Positions 8,256-15,573 of a stretch of DNA of 64,000 nt are shown here, one piece after another (the first letter of the stretch is position 1; the number at the start of each line of letters is the position of its first letter). The notes beneath the pieces were generated by a model. It saw only the letters and a list, made by a program, of their open reading frames with translations, had not been told where the DNA came from and did no database searches. This DNA comes from Gemmatimonadaceae bacterium (GTDB taxonomy: Bacteria; Gemmatimonadota; Gemmatimonadetes; Gemmatimonadales; Gemmatimonadaceae), in NCBI GenBank assembly GCA_025934775.1, contig JAICWO010000002.1, positions 124,001-188,000 on the forward strand, written 5' to 3'. Made by a program: the position numbers and the translations under genes.

Positions 8256-9893
8256 TCAGTACCCGAAGTTGTAGCCGGGCGTGAGCCACTGCGGCGGCTT
8301 CATGCCGAAGTGTTCCTGGAGCACGAGATCGGCCGTCTGGAGCGCGCCCTCGACCCAACCCTGGTTGATCGAGTACGCCTCGCCGCAGACGAAGACGTCT
8401 TCTTTGGGCGACGGCTGGCGCACCTGCTTCATGAGCTCCCAGAACTTGAAGCCTGCTTTCCACGCGTGCCAACCGGCGCCGAACGGATCCTCCGACCAAT
8501 CGTGGTAGACGGCGGAGTATGGCTCCGGCACGAAGCGGAGGCCGTGGATCTCGCGCACCTGCTGCTGCGCCGCATCGACCATCTGCGACGTGACGGTGAA
8601 CTCGTGCGCCGGAACTTCCTTGTGCGCCGGCGCGAAGAGGTTGCGCCGCCCTCCGAACGGATCGCCTTCCTCGAGCGCCTTCCAGAACGGCACGCTCCCC
8701 AAATCGTTGTAGCTGACCATCATGAGAGAATTCATATTGGTCGGGTCGGCGCCGGGCTGCAGCCCTTCGGTCTGGAAGTAGAACGTCTGCCGGAGCGGCA
8801 TGTCGGTGATCGAGCGGCCGAACTCGACGCCGAGCGGCTTCCACCACGGATACGGGTAGGCGAGAAAAAGCTTGAATGCCGCCTGGCTGATCACGGACCC
8901 GATGAGCCGCGATACCTCGGGCTGCTCGAGCACGTCCCATCGCACCAGCTCGATCGACCGGCGCGGGAGCGCCAGCACCACCTTCTTCGCGAACACGCGG
9001 ACCGGCGGATGGCCGGGCAGGTCCGTCGTCTTTCCCGACGGCGACGTCTGCGTGCGAATGAACAGCAGGGCGTAGCGGTCGTTGACCTTGGCGATCGAAT
9101 CGAGGCGATGGTTGGCGAAGAACTCGCCGTCGAGATCCGTGAACGACGTCGCCAGCGCCTTCGGGAGCGCGTCGTACCCATCGACCAGCGTCTCGTACGC
9201 CACGCTCGGCCCGAAATCGAAGACCGGCAGCGACAGCACGGCGTTCGTGTTGGCGACGTTGGTGTAGTACCCGCCAGCATCATCCATGAACTGGTATGCT
9301 TCGCTGCTCAACGTCCGATACAAGAGATTCCAGAAGCCGAGCTTGTAGAGCTGCTCGCCGTTGAGCACCGAGATGTCGTTCCACTGGTGCTGCGTGAGCT
9401 GGTCGGCATTCGGCACGAGCGAATTCATGACGTACTGCTGGAGCTGATCGGGCGTCATGCCTTGCTCGGTCGGGTTCAACAGATACGGGAGCTTGGCGGG
9501 ATCGGTGAAGTCCTTGATTCGCATCAGCCGCCGCCTGAGGTACGCGAAGTTGTTCGCGCCCGCCGGATCGTCCGCCGCGCCCATCGGGAAGGGCCGGCGC
9601 GCGAGACCGAGGTGCACGATCAGATCGGTCACGAAGGCCTGGGTCTTCGGAATGAATCGCATGCCGCCGACTTCCGCGTGCACGTGCGGCATCCCCGGAA
9701 GCTCGACGGTGTAGAGCCGGCCGCCCACGCGATTCGAGTATTCGAATAACGCGATCCGCTGCTTGGGGAACTTCTCCTTGAGCCGCCACGCGGAATACGC
9801 GCCGCTCACGCCCGCGCCGATGACGGCGACGTCGAGCTCGAGGTCGGCCTGCGCGAAGGGTTCGAATCGTTGGTGGACGAGTGGTCTGGTCAT
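8256..9893 (-). CDS. Flavin-containing amine oxidase / L-amino-acid oxidase-like
   Basis: A 545-residue FAD enzyme of the amine oxidase family. It has a Rossmann dinucleotide motif (VAVIGAGVSGAYSA, about residues 23-36), Glu51 for the ribose, RVGGRLYT just after it, and the EVGGMRF motif typical of L-amino-acid and tryptophan oxidases. Near the C-terminus is the FAD-closing segment VFVCGEAYSINQGWVEGAL. There is no signal peptide. The ATG at 9893 overlaps the stop of the preceding gene (ATGA), with AGGAAG upstream. An upstream extension of the frame to 10073 has no coding character. The expected reaction is oxidation of an amino acid or amine to an imine/2-keto acid with H2O2 release. The decarboxylase gene follows directly. 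Confidence 0.85.
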   Translation of the reverse strand: MTRPLVHQRFEPFAQADLELDVAVIGAGVSGAYSAWRLKEKFPKQRIALFEYSNRVGGRLYTVELPGMPHVHAEVGGMRFIPKTQAFVTDLIVHLGLARRPFPMGAADDPAGANNFAYLRRRLMRIKDFTDPAKLPYLLNPTEQGMTPDQLQQYVMNSLVPNADQLTQHQWNDISVLNGEQLYKLGFWNLLYRTLSSEAYQFMDDAGGYYTNVANTNAVLSLPVFDFGPSVAYETLVDGYDALPKALATSFTDLDGEFFANHRLDSIAKVNDRYALLFIRTQTSPSGKTTDLPGHPPVRVFAKKVVLALPRRSIELVRWDVLEQPEVSRLIGSVISQAAFKLFLAYPYPWWKPLGVEFGRSITDMPLRQTFYFQTEGLQPGADPTNMNSLMMVSYNDLGSVPFWKALEEGDPFGGRRNLFAPAHKEVPAHEFTVTSQMVDAAQQQVREIHGLRFVPEPYSAVYHDWSEDPFGAGWHAWKAGFKFWELMKQVRQPSPKEDVFVCGEAYSINQGWVEGALQTADLVLQEHFGMKPPQWLTPGYNFGY

Positions 9894-12454
9894 GAGGTCT
9901 TCCTGGAGGAGCGTGTGGGAGCGGAGCGCTTGAGGCGCGACACGTGCCGGCTGGCGAAGATCGCGCTCACGCGAAGCTCGATCGCGTCGATCGCACCGCG
10001 TTTCAACTGCTTGTTGTAGACGTAGGAGTGATGCTGGCTCTGTACGTAGTCGAGCGGCACCGTGATCTCCCACGTGGCGTATGGGCTGTAGCGGATCCGC
10101 GCCACCGCCTCGGCGACGTCGAACGTTTGGCGTATGGCGCCGTCGTGCACGTAGTTCGGCTTGTCGCCGTCGAGCACGTACGAGAACTCGATGCTGCGCG
10201 GCTGCTGATAGCAGGTCACGATCGCGCGGTCGCGATTCACGAAATGCGAGATGCCGTGGTGCTTGAGCACGCAGTAGAACGCCGAATCGGCCGCGACGCG
10301 CCCGCCGCGCAGCACGACCTTCGCGTCGATGACGCGCTCGAAGTAGAGATTCGACGACGGGTCGGGCGACACCGTGAGGATCATCTGCCCCGTTTTATCG
10401 AATCGATCGAACTCGGCGGGATAATCGGCGCGCTTCCAGACGAACGGCGTGTTGACGAAATCGCTCTGCGCGGGAACGGTGGCTTTGGCGATCGCGTCGG
10501 CGATCTTGTTCGAGAGCGGCTGGTGGAACTTGGCGCGCAGCGTCTTGGCGTCGACGTTGGGCGGGAGCGCGGGAAAGCGCTGCTCCTCGAGCGTCCAGAT
10601 GGTGTACGCGCGTCCCTCGTCCCGAATGCGCTCCAGCGCGTGCGTGAGCGCCAGGTTGACGGAGGCGTCGAGACCGGTGCGAATGTCGTCGGCGTCGGCC
10701 GATTGCGGATCGAAGTCGAGCGCCGCGCGCTGCGCCTCGAGCAGCGCCATGCTCCGCTGCTGAACGCGGAGCTGATACTCCAGGTCGCGCCGCGTTGCTT
10801 GCACGTCGGCGAGGCGCGAGAGCATGTCGAACCGCGTGTCCGCCGTATCGAAGTAATCGGCGAAGAGGTGCTTCCACTCGCGTGCCTCCTCGTACTCCTC
10901 GAGGAACTTCACGATGAACGCCTCGAAGTCGTTTCGCTGCTTCTTGAGTCCGAGCTTGGCGGTGTCGAACACGAGCACGCTCGCCTGCACGTCGACCGGC
11001 TCGAGCGTGTACGACACCGTCTTTCGCGAAGCGAGAATGGCGTCGTACGCGGCGATCTTCGCCTGAAAGTCCGTGACGCTCGTGATGAACGCCTTGCGGC
11101 CCTTGTCGACCTTCTCCCACTCCTTCGTCTCGAGAAACGCCGCCATCTCCGTCTTCACCTGGGAGAATTCGCGATTCCAGACGCCGTCCTTCAGGATCTC
11201 GCCGACGGTGTCGAGGTCGAGGGTCTCCTTGTAGAAATCCTTGACCGTGCCGATCATCGCCTTGATGCTCCCGGCGGCGCTCGCGAAGTTCATCACGATG
11301 CCCGCGGCCATGCCCACGAACTCGAGCACGGTCCACACGTCCATCGCGGATTCCTTCCGGATCTTGGCGTCGATCGCGTCCTGGAGCTTTCGATCCATGT
11401 GCTCGAGACGGTAGCGATAGTCCACGAGCTGGAGATCGAGTGTGCCGATGGCGTCCTTGAGCTCCCGTTCCTTCGCCTGGTAGTACAGAATGCTGCCCGG
11501 CGTGAGCGAGCTGCCGGTGAGCTGCTTCATGTGCTCGGCGGCGTCGAAGATCGTCTCGTCGAGCGCGCGCTTGCGGTCGGCGAGCTTGGCGGCGTCGCGC
11601 TCGTACTTCGCGACGAGCTCCTCCTGCCGCTCCGCGTGCTTGAGCGAATCGTTCACGAAGTTCGCATACAACTGGATGTCCGTCTGCGCACAGCGCGTCG
11701 CGCGGTTCGCGGCGTCCGGGGCACCCGCCGCGCCCGCGCGGGCGAGCAGCGCCTGCTCGGTCTCGAAGTGGATCGCCTGGCGCTGCTTCGCGTCGTCCGG
11801 CGCATCGGGCGGCAGATGCCGGTACGCCGCGGTCACGACCATGATCCAGCGGAGAATGCCCGCCAGCCGATCGGTGTCGCGATCGAATTCCGCCGCGGCC
11901 GCGCTCCGCTGGAGCATGAGCACGTACGCCAGCGGAACATCGCGGAACGGCGCGCCGCCGGCGTCGAGCGCGTTCTGGGCGAACGAGCCAGTCGGCCCGT
12001 CGTTCGCCGCCGGCACGGGAGGCTCCGTCGCGCCGCCGGATGCCCCGTAGCCACCGGCGCGTCCACCGGCGCCAGGGCTCGCGCGCTCCTTCAGCATCTT
12101 GTGGCCGCCCTCCTCGACGACATACGCGGAGTTGACGCCCAGGTCCTTGAAGCGATTGATCGTCGCCTTTCGCGTGTTCCAGTATTCGTTCCAGCGCTCG
12201 TCGCCCGTGTACGTGGACCAGTCGATGTCGATGAAGCCGAACTTGGACTTGTACTTGTACGCGCCGCCAAGGCCGCCCTTGGCGCCGCCGCCGGGTTTTC
12301 CGTGCTTGGCCACTGCGCCCTTCGCGCCGCCCGCGACGTCGGCCCGGATCGCCGTTGAGTATTTGCTAAATACGCGAACCGTCACGGCGCCGCCGCGGCC
12401 GCCGTCGCCCGGCCGGCCCGCCAGCCCCGCGTGGCCGCCGTGGCCTCCCGGCAA
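9890..12454 (-). CDS. Large glycine-rich, coiled-coil protein: downstream part after an in-frame stop
   Basis: An 854-codon open part (counted from a possible TTG at 12454) in the same frame as the 206-codon gene part upstream; only one TAG at 12536-12538 separates them. The first ~170 residues are glycine-rich (GGHGGHAGLAGRPGDGG, GAGGRAGGYGASGG). The middle, about 170-620, is helical with coiled-coil stretches (KYERDAAKLADRKRALDET; YQLRVQQRSMALLEAQRAAL). The last ~220 residues are strand-rich (TVSPDPSSNLYFERVIDAKV; YATWEITVPLDYVQSQHHSY). I recognise no family. It overlaps the amine oxidase start by 4 bp (ATGA), so the product or its translation is coupled to the oxidase. Without a clear ribosome site at 12454 it may be a pseudogene fragment, a read-through product or a sequencing error. 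Confidence 0.6.
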   Translation of the reverse strand: MPGGHGGHAGLAGRPGDGGRGGAVTVRVFSKYSTAIRADVAGGAKGAVAKHGKPGGGAKGGLGGAYKYKSKFGFIDIDWSTYTGDERWNEYWNTRKATINRFKDLGVNSAYVVEEGGHKMLKERASPGAGGRAGGYGASGGATEPPVPAANDGPTGSFAQNALDAGGAPFRDVPLAYVLMLQRSAAAAEFDRDTDRLAGILRWIMVVTAAYRHLPPDAPDDAKQRQAIHFETEQALLARAGAAGAPDAANRATRCAQTDIQLYANFVNDSLKHAERQEELVAKYERDAAKLADRKRALDETIFDAAEHMKQLTGSSLTPGSILYYQAKERELKDAIGTLDLQLVDYRYRLEHMDRKLQDAIDAKIRKESAMDVWTVLEFVGMAAGIVMNFASAAGSIKAMIGTVKDFYKETLDLDTVGEILKDGVWNREFSQVKTEMAAFLETKEWEKVDKGRKAFITSVTDFQAKIAAYDAILASRKTVSYTLEPVDVQASVLVFDTAKLGLKKQRNDFEAFIVKFLEEYEEAREWKHLFADYFDTADTRFDMLSRLADVQATRRDLEYQLRVQQRSMALLEAQRAALDFDPQSADADDIRTGLDASVNLALTHALERIRDEGRAYTIWTLEEQRFPALPPNVDAKTLRAKFHQPLSNKIADAIAKATVPAQSDFVNTPFVWKRADYPAEFDRFDKTGQMILTVSPDPSSNLYFERVIDAKVVLRGGRVAADSAFYCVLKHHGISHFVNRDRAIVTCYQQPRSIEFSYVLDGDKPNYVHDGAIRQTFDVAEAVARIRYSPYATWEITVPLDYVQSQHHSYVYNKQLKRGAIDAIELRVSAIFASRHVSRLKRSAPTRSSRKTS

Positions 12455-12535
12455 GCCCGCTTCGGCCTGATGCGCGACGAGCAGCTCGGCGCCCCACCAA
12501 TCGCTGCCGATCTTGTCGACGTCGCCGCCCCAGCC

Positions 12536-12538
12536 CTA
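12536..12538 (-). other. In-frame amber codon splitting the glycine-rich gene
   Basis: Read on the minus strand, codons run GAG GTG TAG GGC TGG GGC. Both sides are in one frame (13156 and 12454 differ by a multiple of three) and have the same glycine-rich composition, so a single substitution (for example from CAG, GAG, TGG or TAC/TAT) explains the break. Whether it is biological or a base-call error cannot be told here. Confidence 0.75.
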
Positions 12539-13156
12539 CACCTCTTGCCATTTGCCGTGCGGCGGGTTCGTCACCTCGAACCGGCGGCTGACCACGATCA
12601 TCCGCGGCGTCGGAACCTCGACGCGCACTTCGGGCTGCGCGCCGCCAAGTCCGTGCCCGCCGTCCTGTCCACGGCCCCCGACGCCGCCGCGGCTCGTGAT
12701 CTCGAGCTTCGCGCCGGAGATCGACTCGGCGTAGATCGTGACGCTCCCGCCGGGGCGCCCGGCGTCGCCCGGCTTACCATCGAACCCGTCGCCGCCGTCG
12801 TACGTGGATTTGCGTTCCGTCGCATCGTGGCGCTCGCCCTCGACGAATCCCTTGCCGGCCGCGCCCGACACGTCGATCGCGGCGCCTGATTCGACGATCA
12901 CGCGCGCGGCATAGATCGTCAGATCACAGCCGGGATTCACGAATCCCTTCTTGATCGTAACGGTCGTCGCGTAGACGACCTGCGGGTGGCCCGTGCTCAC
13001 CATCGCCGCGTCGAGCGTGATCGACTCTCGGCGGGTGATCGTCGGTGCGGGCGCGGGCGGATCGCCGGCGGTCGGTGCGACCGTGGCGAGCGCCAAGATT
13101 GAAGTGGACATGGCCAGCGGGAGGGCGGGCCCGTCGCGCGGTGAGCCACTGCTCAT
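12536..13156 (-). CDS. Secreted glycine-rich protein: N-terminal part, ends at premature TAG
   Basis: A 206-residue open part starting with a probable signal peptide (PALPLAMSTSILALATVAPTAG). The mature section has short beta strands (CDLTIYAARVIVESGAAIDV, GGSVTIYAESISGAKLEIT) alternating with glycine loops (GGDGFDGKPGDAGRPGG, GGVGGRGQDGGHGLGG), giving a collagen-like or polyglycine-helix look. The frame stops at TAG (12536-12538) and then continues open with the same glycine-rich style (GWGGDVDKIGSDWWGAEL) into the 854-codon part. The intact gene would encode about 1088 residues. It is the first gene of the oxidase/decarboxylase run. Confidence 0.6.
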   Translation of the reverse strand: MSSGSPRDGPALPLAMSTSILALATVAPTAGDPPAPAPTITRRESITLDAAMVSTGHPQVVYATTVTIKKGFVNPGCDLTIYAARVIVESGAAIDVSGAAGKGFVEGERHDATERKSTYDGGDGFDGKPGDAGRPGGSVTIYAESISGAKLEITSRGGVGGRGQDGGHGLGGAQPEVRVEVPTPRMIVVSRRFEVTNPPHGKWQEV

Positions 13157-13317
13157 CCGCGCGCGTCATGGAACAGCGGGCGACTCGGTGGAGGGATGCC
13201 GTCGTCGGCGAGCCGAATATACCGGCGACTCTCAGCCGAGCAATGGCGCGCTACGAAGTGGTTTCATTAGAAATTCTAATCTTTCTTCGCAACGCGCCCG
13301 CACGCGTCCGCGGGGCC

Positions 13318-15387
13318 TCAGCGCAGCCGAAGCTCGAAGCGAATGACGCGTCCCGGTTGCGGCAGCCCACACTGATCGTAGATCGTCTCGTCGCCGGCGT
13401 CGTCCGCGGCGATCGTGCTCTCGATCGAACGAAACCAACTCCGCGCCGCGTCGCGACGCGTCCACCGCCGCGACAGTGCGACGCTCGTGCGCGCGCTCGC
13501 CGCCAGCCGGTCGTAGCCCGTCGGACTCGACGCATCGACACAATACTGGGTGCCGACCATGCGCGTCCCGAGCGAGAGCTCGGCGCCGAGGGGTACGGGC
13601 GCCGACGCGCGCACGCCGCCGGCGAACTTGGGCTGATACTCGGCGCGATAGTCCTGCGCCGCGGCGGGGTTGCGGCCCGTCACGGACTGGGCGGTCACGT
13701 CGCCGCCGATGCTGGCGGGGCCGAGCGGCACCGAGGCGAGCAGCTCCACGCCCGTGCTCGTGGTCCGGTCGCGGTTGATGCGCTCGACCTTCTTGGCGGC
13801 GGTGGTGCTCGAGACGATCTCGTCGTGGATCTCGTTGTGGAAGAGGACACCCTGGAGCTGCGCGGCGCCCGCGCCGACCGTGGCGCCCGCCTCGGTGGCG
13901 ACCATCTGCTCCGGGCGCAGGTTCGGGTTCGGCTGGATCATATTGAGTGGACCTGAATACAACTCTCGTAATGATGGAAATCGTACACGGCGGTTGACGC
14001 CGGCGTGCAGCAGGACGCGGCCGCCGTCTGTGGCGCCGGTGAGGCCGAGCCGGCCGCCCCAGGCGTGGAGCGTGCCCACGGCCGGCTTGCCCGCGGTGTC
14101 CGGCGTGTCGGCCGCGTCGAGCGCGACGCCGGCGCTCGCGCGCAGCGCCGACAGGCTCGCGACGTTCGGGAGCCGCCATCCCAGCTCCGTGGCCCCGCTC
14201 CAGAGGCGCTGGCTGTAGTCGGAGACGCCGCCCGGCGCGAGCGCCTCGTGCCGCCGCACGTCCGCGTACGTCGCGGCGGCGTGGAGGTCGCCGCCGCCCG
14301 CGATCGTCTGATCCGCGACGATGCGACTCGTGAGATCGTGATCGTCGTCCGCTTCGCGGCTCTTGATCGTGGTGTACGTCCGCGCGGTGAATCCATTCAG
14401 CTCCGTGCGGCCGCCGTCGTAGCCGACGTTGGCCTCGAGCGAGCCCCACCCGCCGAATGGCGAGCGGCGCGCGCCGCTGCCGAGCGAGAGCACGGAGAAG
14501 CTTCGGCGCTCGGCGGGATACTGGAGCAATTGCGGCGACTTCGATCCGATCTCCGCCGGCACGCCGCGCCGCGCGGAATAGCCGGACGACGAGAGCGACA
14601 TCCACCCGCCGCCGTCGCCTTCGTACCGCGCGGCGAGGTAGCCGTCGCCCTGCTCGCCGTACGAGTTGAGGCGCGTGTCGCGAGCGGTATACGGCGGCGG
14701 TTCGGTCGCGCCGGGCGGCAGCGGGAATCCAAGACTGTGACGATAGCCCCCGCCCGCGCGCACGAGCAGCGTGCCGGAGCCGGCGCGATCCTCGACGTTC
14801 ACGCCGGACGCGAGGCGATACGCGCCGGTGTGGTCGATGCCGGAGTCGAAGCGCAGGTGATCGGAATCCGCGTCGGCGAGCGGAACGCGTGCGATGCCCA
14901 CGTCCACGACGCCGCCGAGCACGTTGGGGCCGTAGAGCAGCGACGGCAGTCCGCGCACGACGGTGAGCGTTTGCGCGCCGGTGGCGGGGAGCAGCGACAG
15001 GTCGGCGCGATGATCGAAGTTGAGGCTCATCGGCACGCCGTCGACGAGCACCGCGACCTCGCGCGCGTTGAAGCTCGAGCCGCGAAGCGCGAAGTACGCC
15101 TCGCCGCGCGGATTGGTGCGCACCTGCATGAACGGCACGTCGCGCAGCGCCTGGTCGAGCGTCGGCGCGACGGGAATGTGCAGCGAGTCCAGTCGAATTT
15201 GCAGCGCGCTGCCGCCATCGCCCGTCGCGATCGCGCGCAGCGCCTGAACGCGCACGCCGGGGAGATGATACGCCGTGTCGGTGTTCGCGCTGTCGGCGCG
15301 TGCCTGGGCGCGTGTCTGGGCGCGCGCGGACGACGCGGCGAGCGCCAGCAGCGCGCCGGCGAACGCGGTGATGTGGCGGGAGGGCAT
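13318..15387 (-). CDS. TonB-dependent outer-membrane receptor
   Basis: A 689-residue receptor that should import a metal chelate, cofactor or sugar across the outer membrane with TonB/ExbBD energy. The ATG at 15387 starts a signal peptide (MPSRHITAFAGALLALAASS... ARAQ). Residues about 55-165 form the plug domain, with DQALRDVPFMQVRTNPRGEA, FALRGSSFNAREVAVLVDGV and VVRGLPSLLYGPNVLGGVV, the usual plug signature order. The rest is a 22-strand-type barrel ending in VIRFELRLR. Segment RFPSLRELYSGPLNMI followed by NPNLRPEQMVATEAG is the conserved TonB_dep_Rec box. It diverges from a multicopper oxidase; copper or iron handling would be a reasonable but unproven link. One A/T-rich rare-codon patch lies at 13938-13985. 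Confidence 0.9.
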   Translation of the reverse strand: MPSRHITAFAGALLALAASSARAQTRAQARADSANTDTAYHLPGVRVQALRAIATGDGGSALQIRLDSLHIPVAPTLDQALRDVPFMQVRTNPRGEAYFALRGSSFNAREVAVLVDGVPMSLNFDHRADLSLLPATGAQTLTVVRGLPSLLYGPNVLGGVVDVGIARVPLADADSDHLRFDSGIDHTGAYRLASGVNVEDRAGSGTLLVRAGGGYRHSLGFPLPPGATEPPPYTARDTRLNSYGEQGDGYLAARYEGDGGGWMSLSSSGYSARRGVPAEIGSKSPQLLQYPAERRSFSVLSLGSGARRSPFGGWGSLEANVGYDGGRTELNGFTARTYTTIKSREADDDHDLTSRIVADQTIAGGGDLHAAATYADVRRHEALAPGGVSDYSQRLWSGATELGWRLPNVASLSALRASAGVALDAADTPDTAGKPAVGTLHAWGGRLGLTGATDGGRVLLHAGVNRRVRFPSLRELYSGPLNMIQPNPNLRPEQMVATEAGATVGAGAAQLQGVLFHNEIHDEIVSSTTAAKKVERINRDRTTSTGVELLASVPLGPASIGGDVTAQSVTGRNPAAAQDYRAEYQPKFAGGVRASAPVPLGAELSLGTRMVGTQYCVDASSPTGYDRLAASARTSVALSRRWTRRDAARSWFRSIESTIAADDAGDETIYDQCGLPQPGRVIRFELRLR

Positions 15388-15457
15388 TCGGGCCCCGATG
15401 TGGGAAGGTAAGACTGCGATTCGGCGGGAGACGTCCAACGACCACGTGTCTCGCGCA

Positions 15458-15465
15458 ACTATAAC
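15458..15465. promoter_or_regulatory. Overlapping divergent -10 elements (receptor / oxidase)
   Basis: The sequence ACTATAAC gives TATAAC on the plus strand (15460-15465) and TATAGT on the minus strand (15463 back to 15458). It lies between the divergent TonB-receptor and multicopper-oxidase genes. The expected transcript starts would be near 15451 (minus) and 15472 (plus). No convincing -35 is visible on either side. Confidence 0.45.
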
Positions 15466-15573
15466 AGCGGCCCGCGCATTATGAAATGGTCATCGCGGCG
15501 AGATTGGCGTGATCTCTTGCGCGAATTTTCAGAATTCGTTATCGAGGTGGCTACTCACGCACTTGGAGATGGC

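Noticed and set aside
9944-12358. An 804-codon plus-strand open frame, and similar long frames opposite other genes (for example 4949-6547, 8172-9749, 14005-15411)
   Set aside because: They run antisense to genes with clear families or signals, are extremely rich in Arg, His and Ala, lack ribosome sites, and are expected by chance in GC-rich coding DNA.
15518-15556. Partial copy of the 19101-19194 palindrome near the multicopper oxidase start (GAATTCGT, CGAGG shared)
   Set aside because: Only about 14 of 20 positions agree, with no second arm. The likeness may be chance.
15481-15573. Upstream ATG of the multicopper oxidase at 15481
   Set aside because: It would place the lipoprotein signal about 31 residues in, whereas the ATG at 15574 has a ribosome site and begins the signal. 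The choice is not certain because the predicted transcript start is near 15472.
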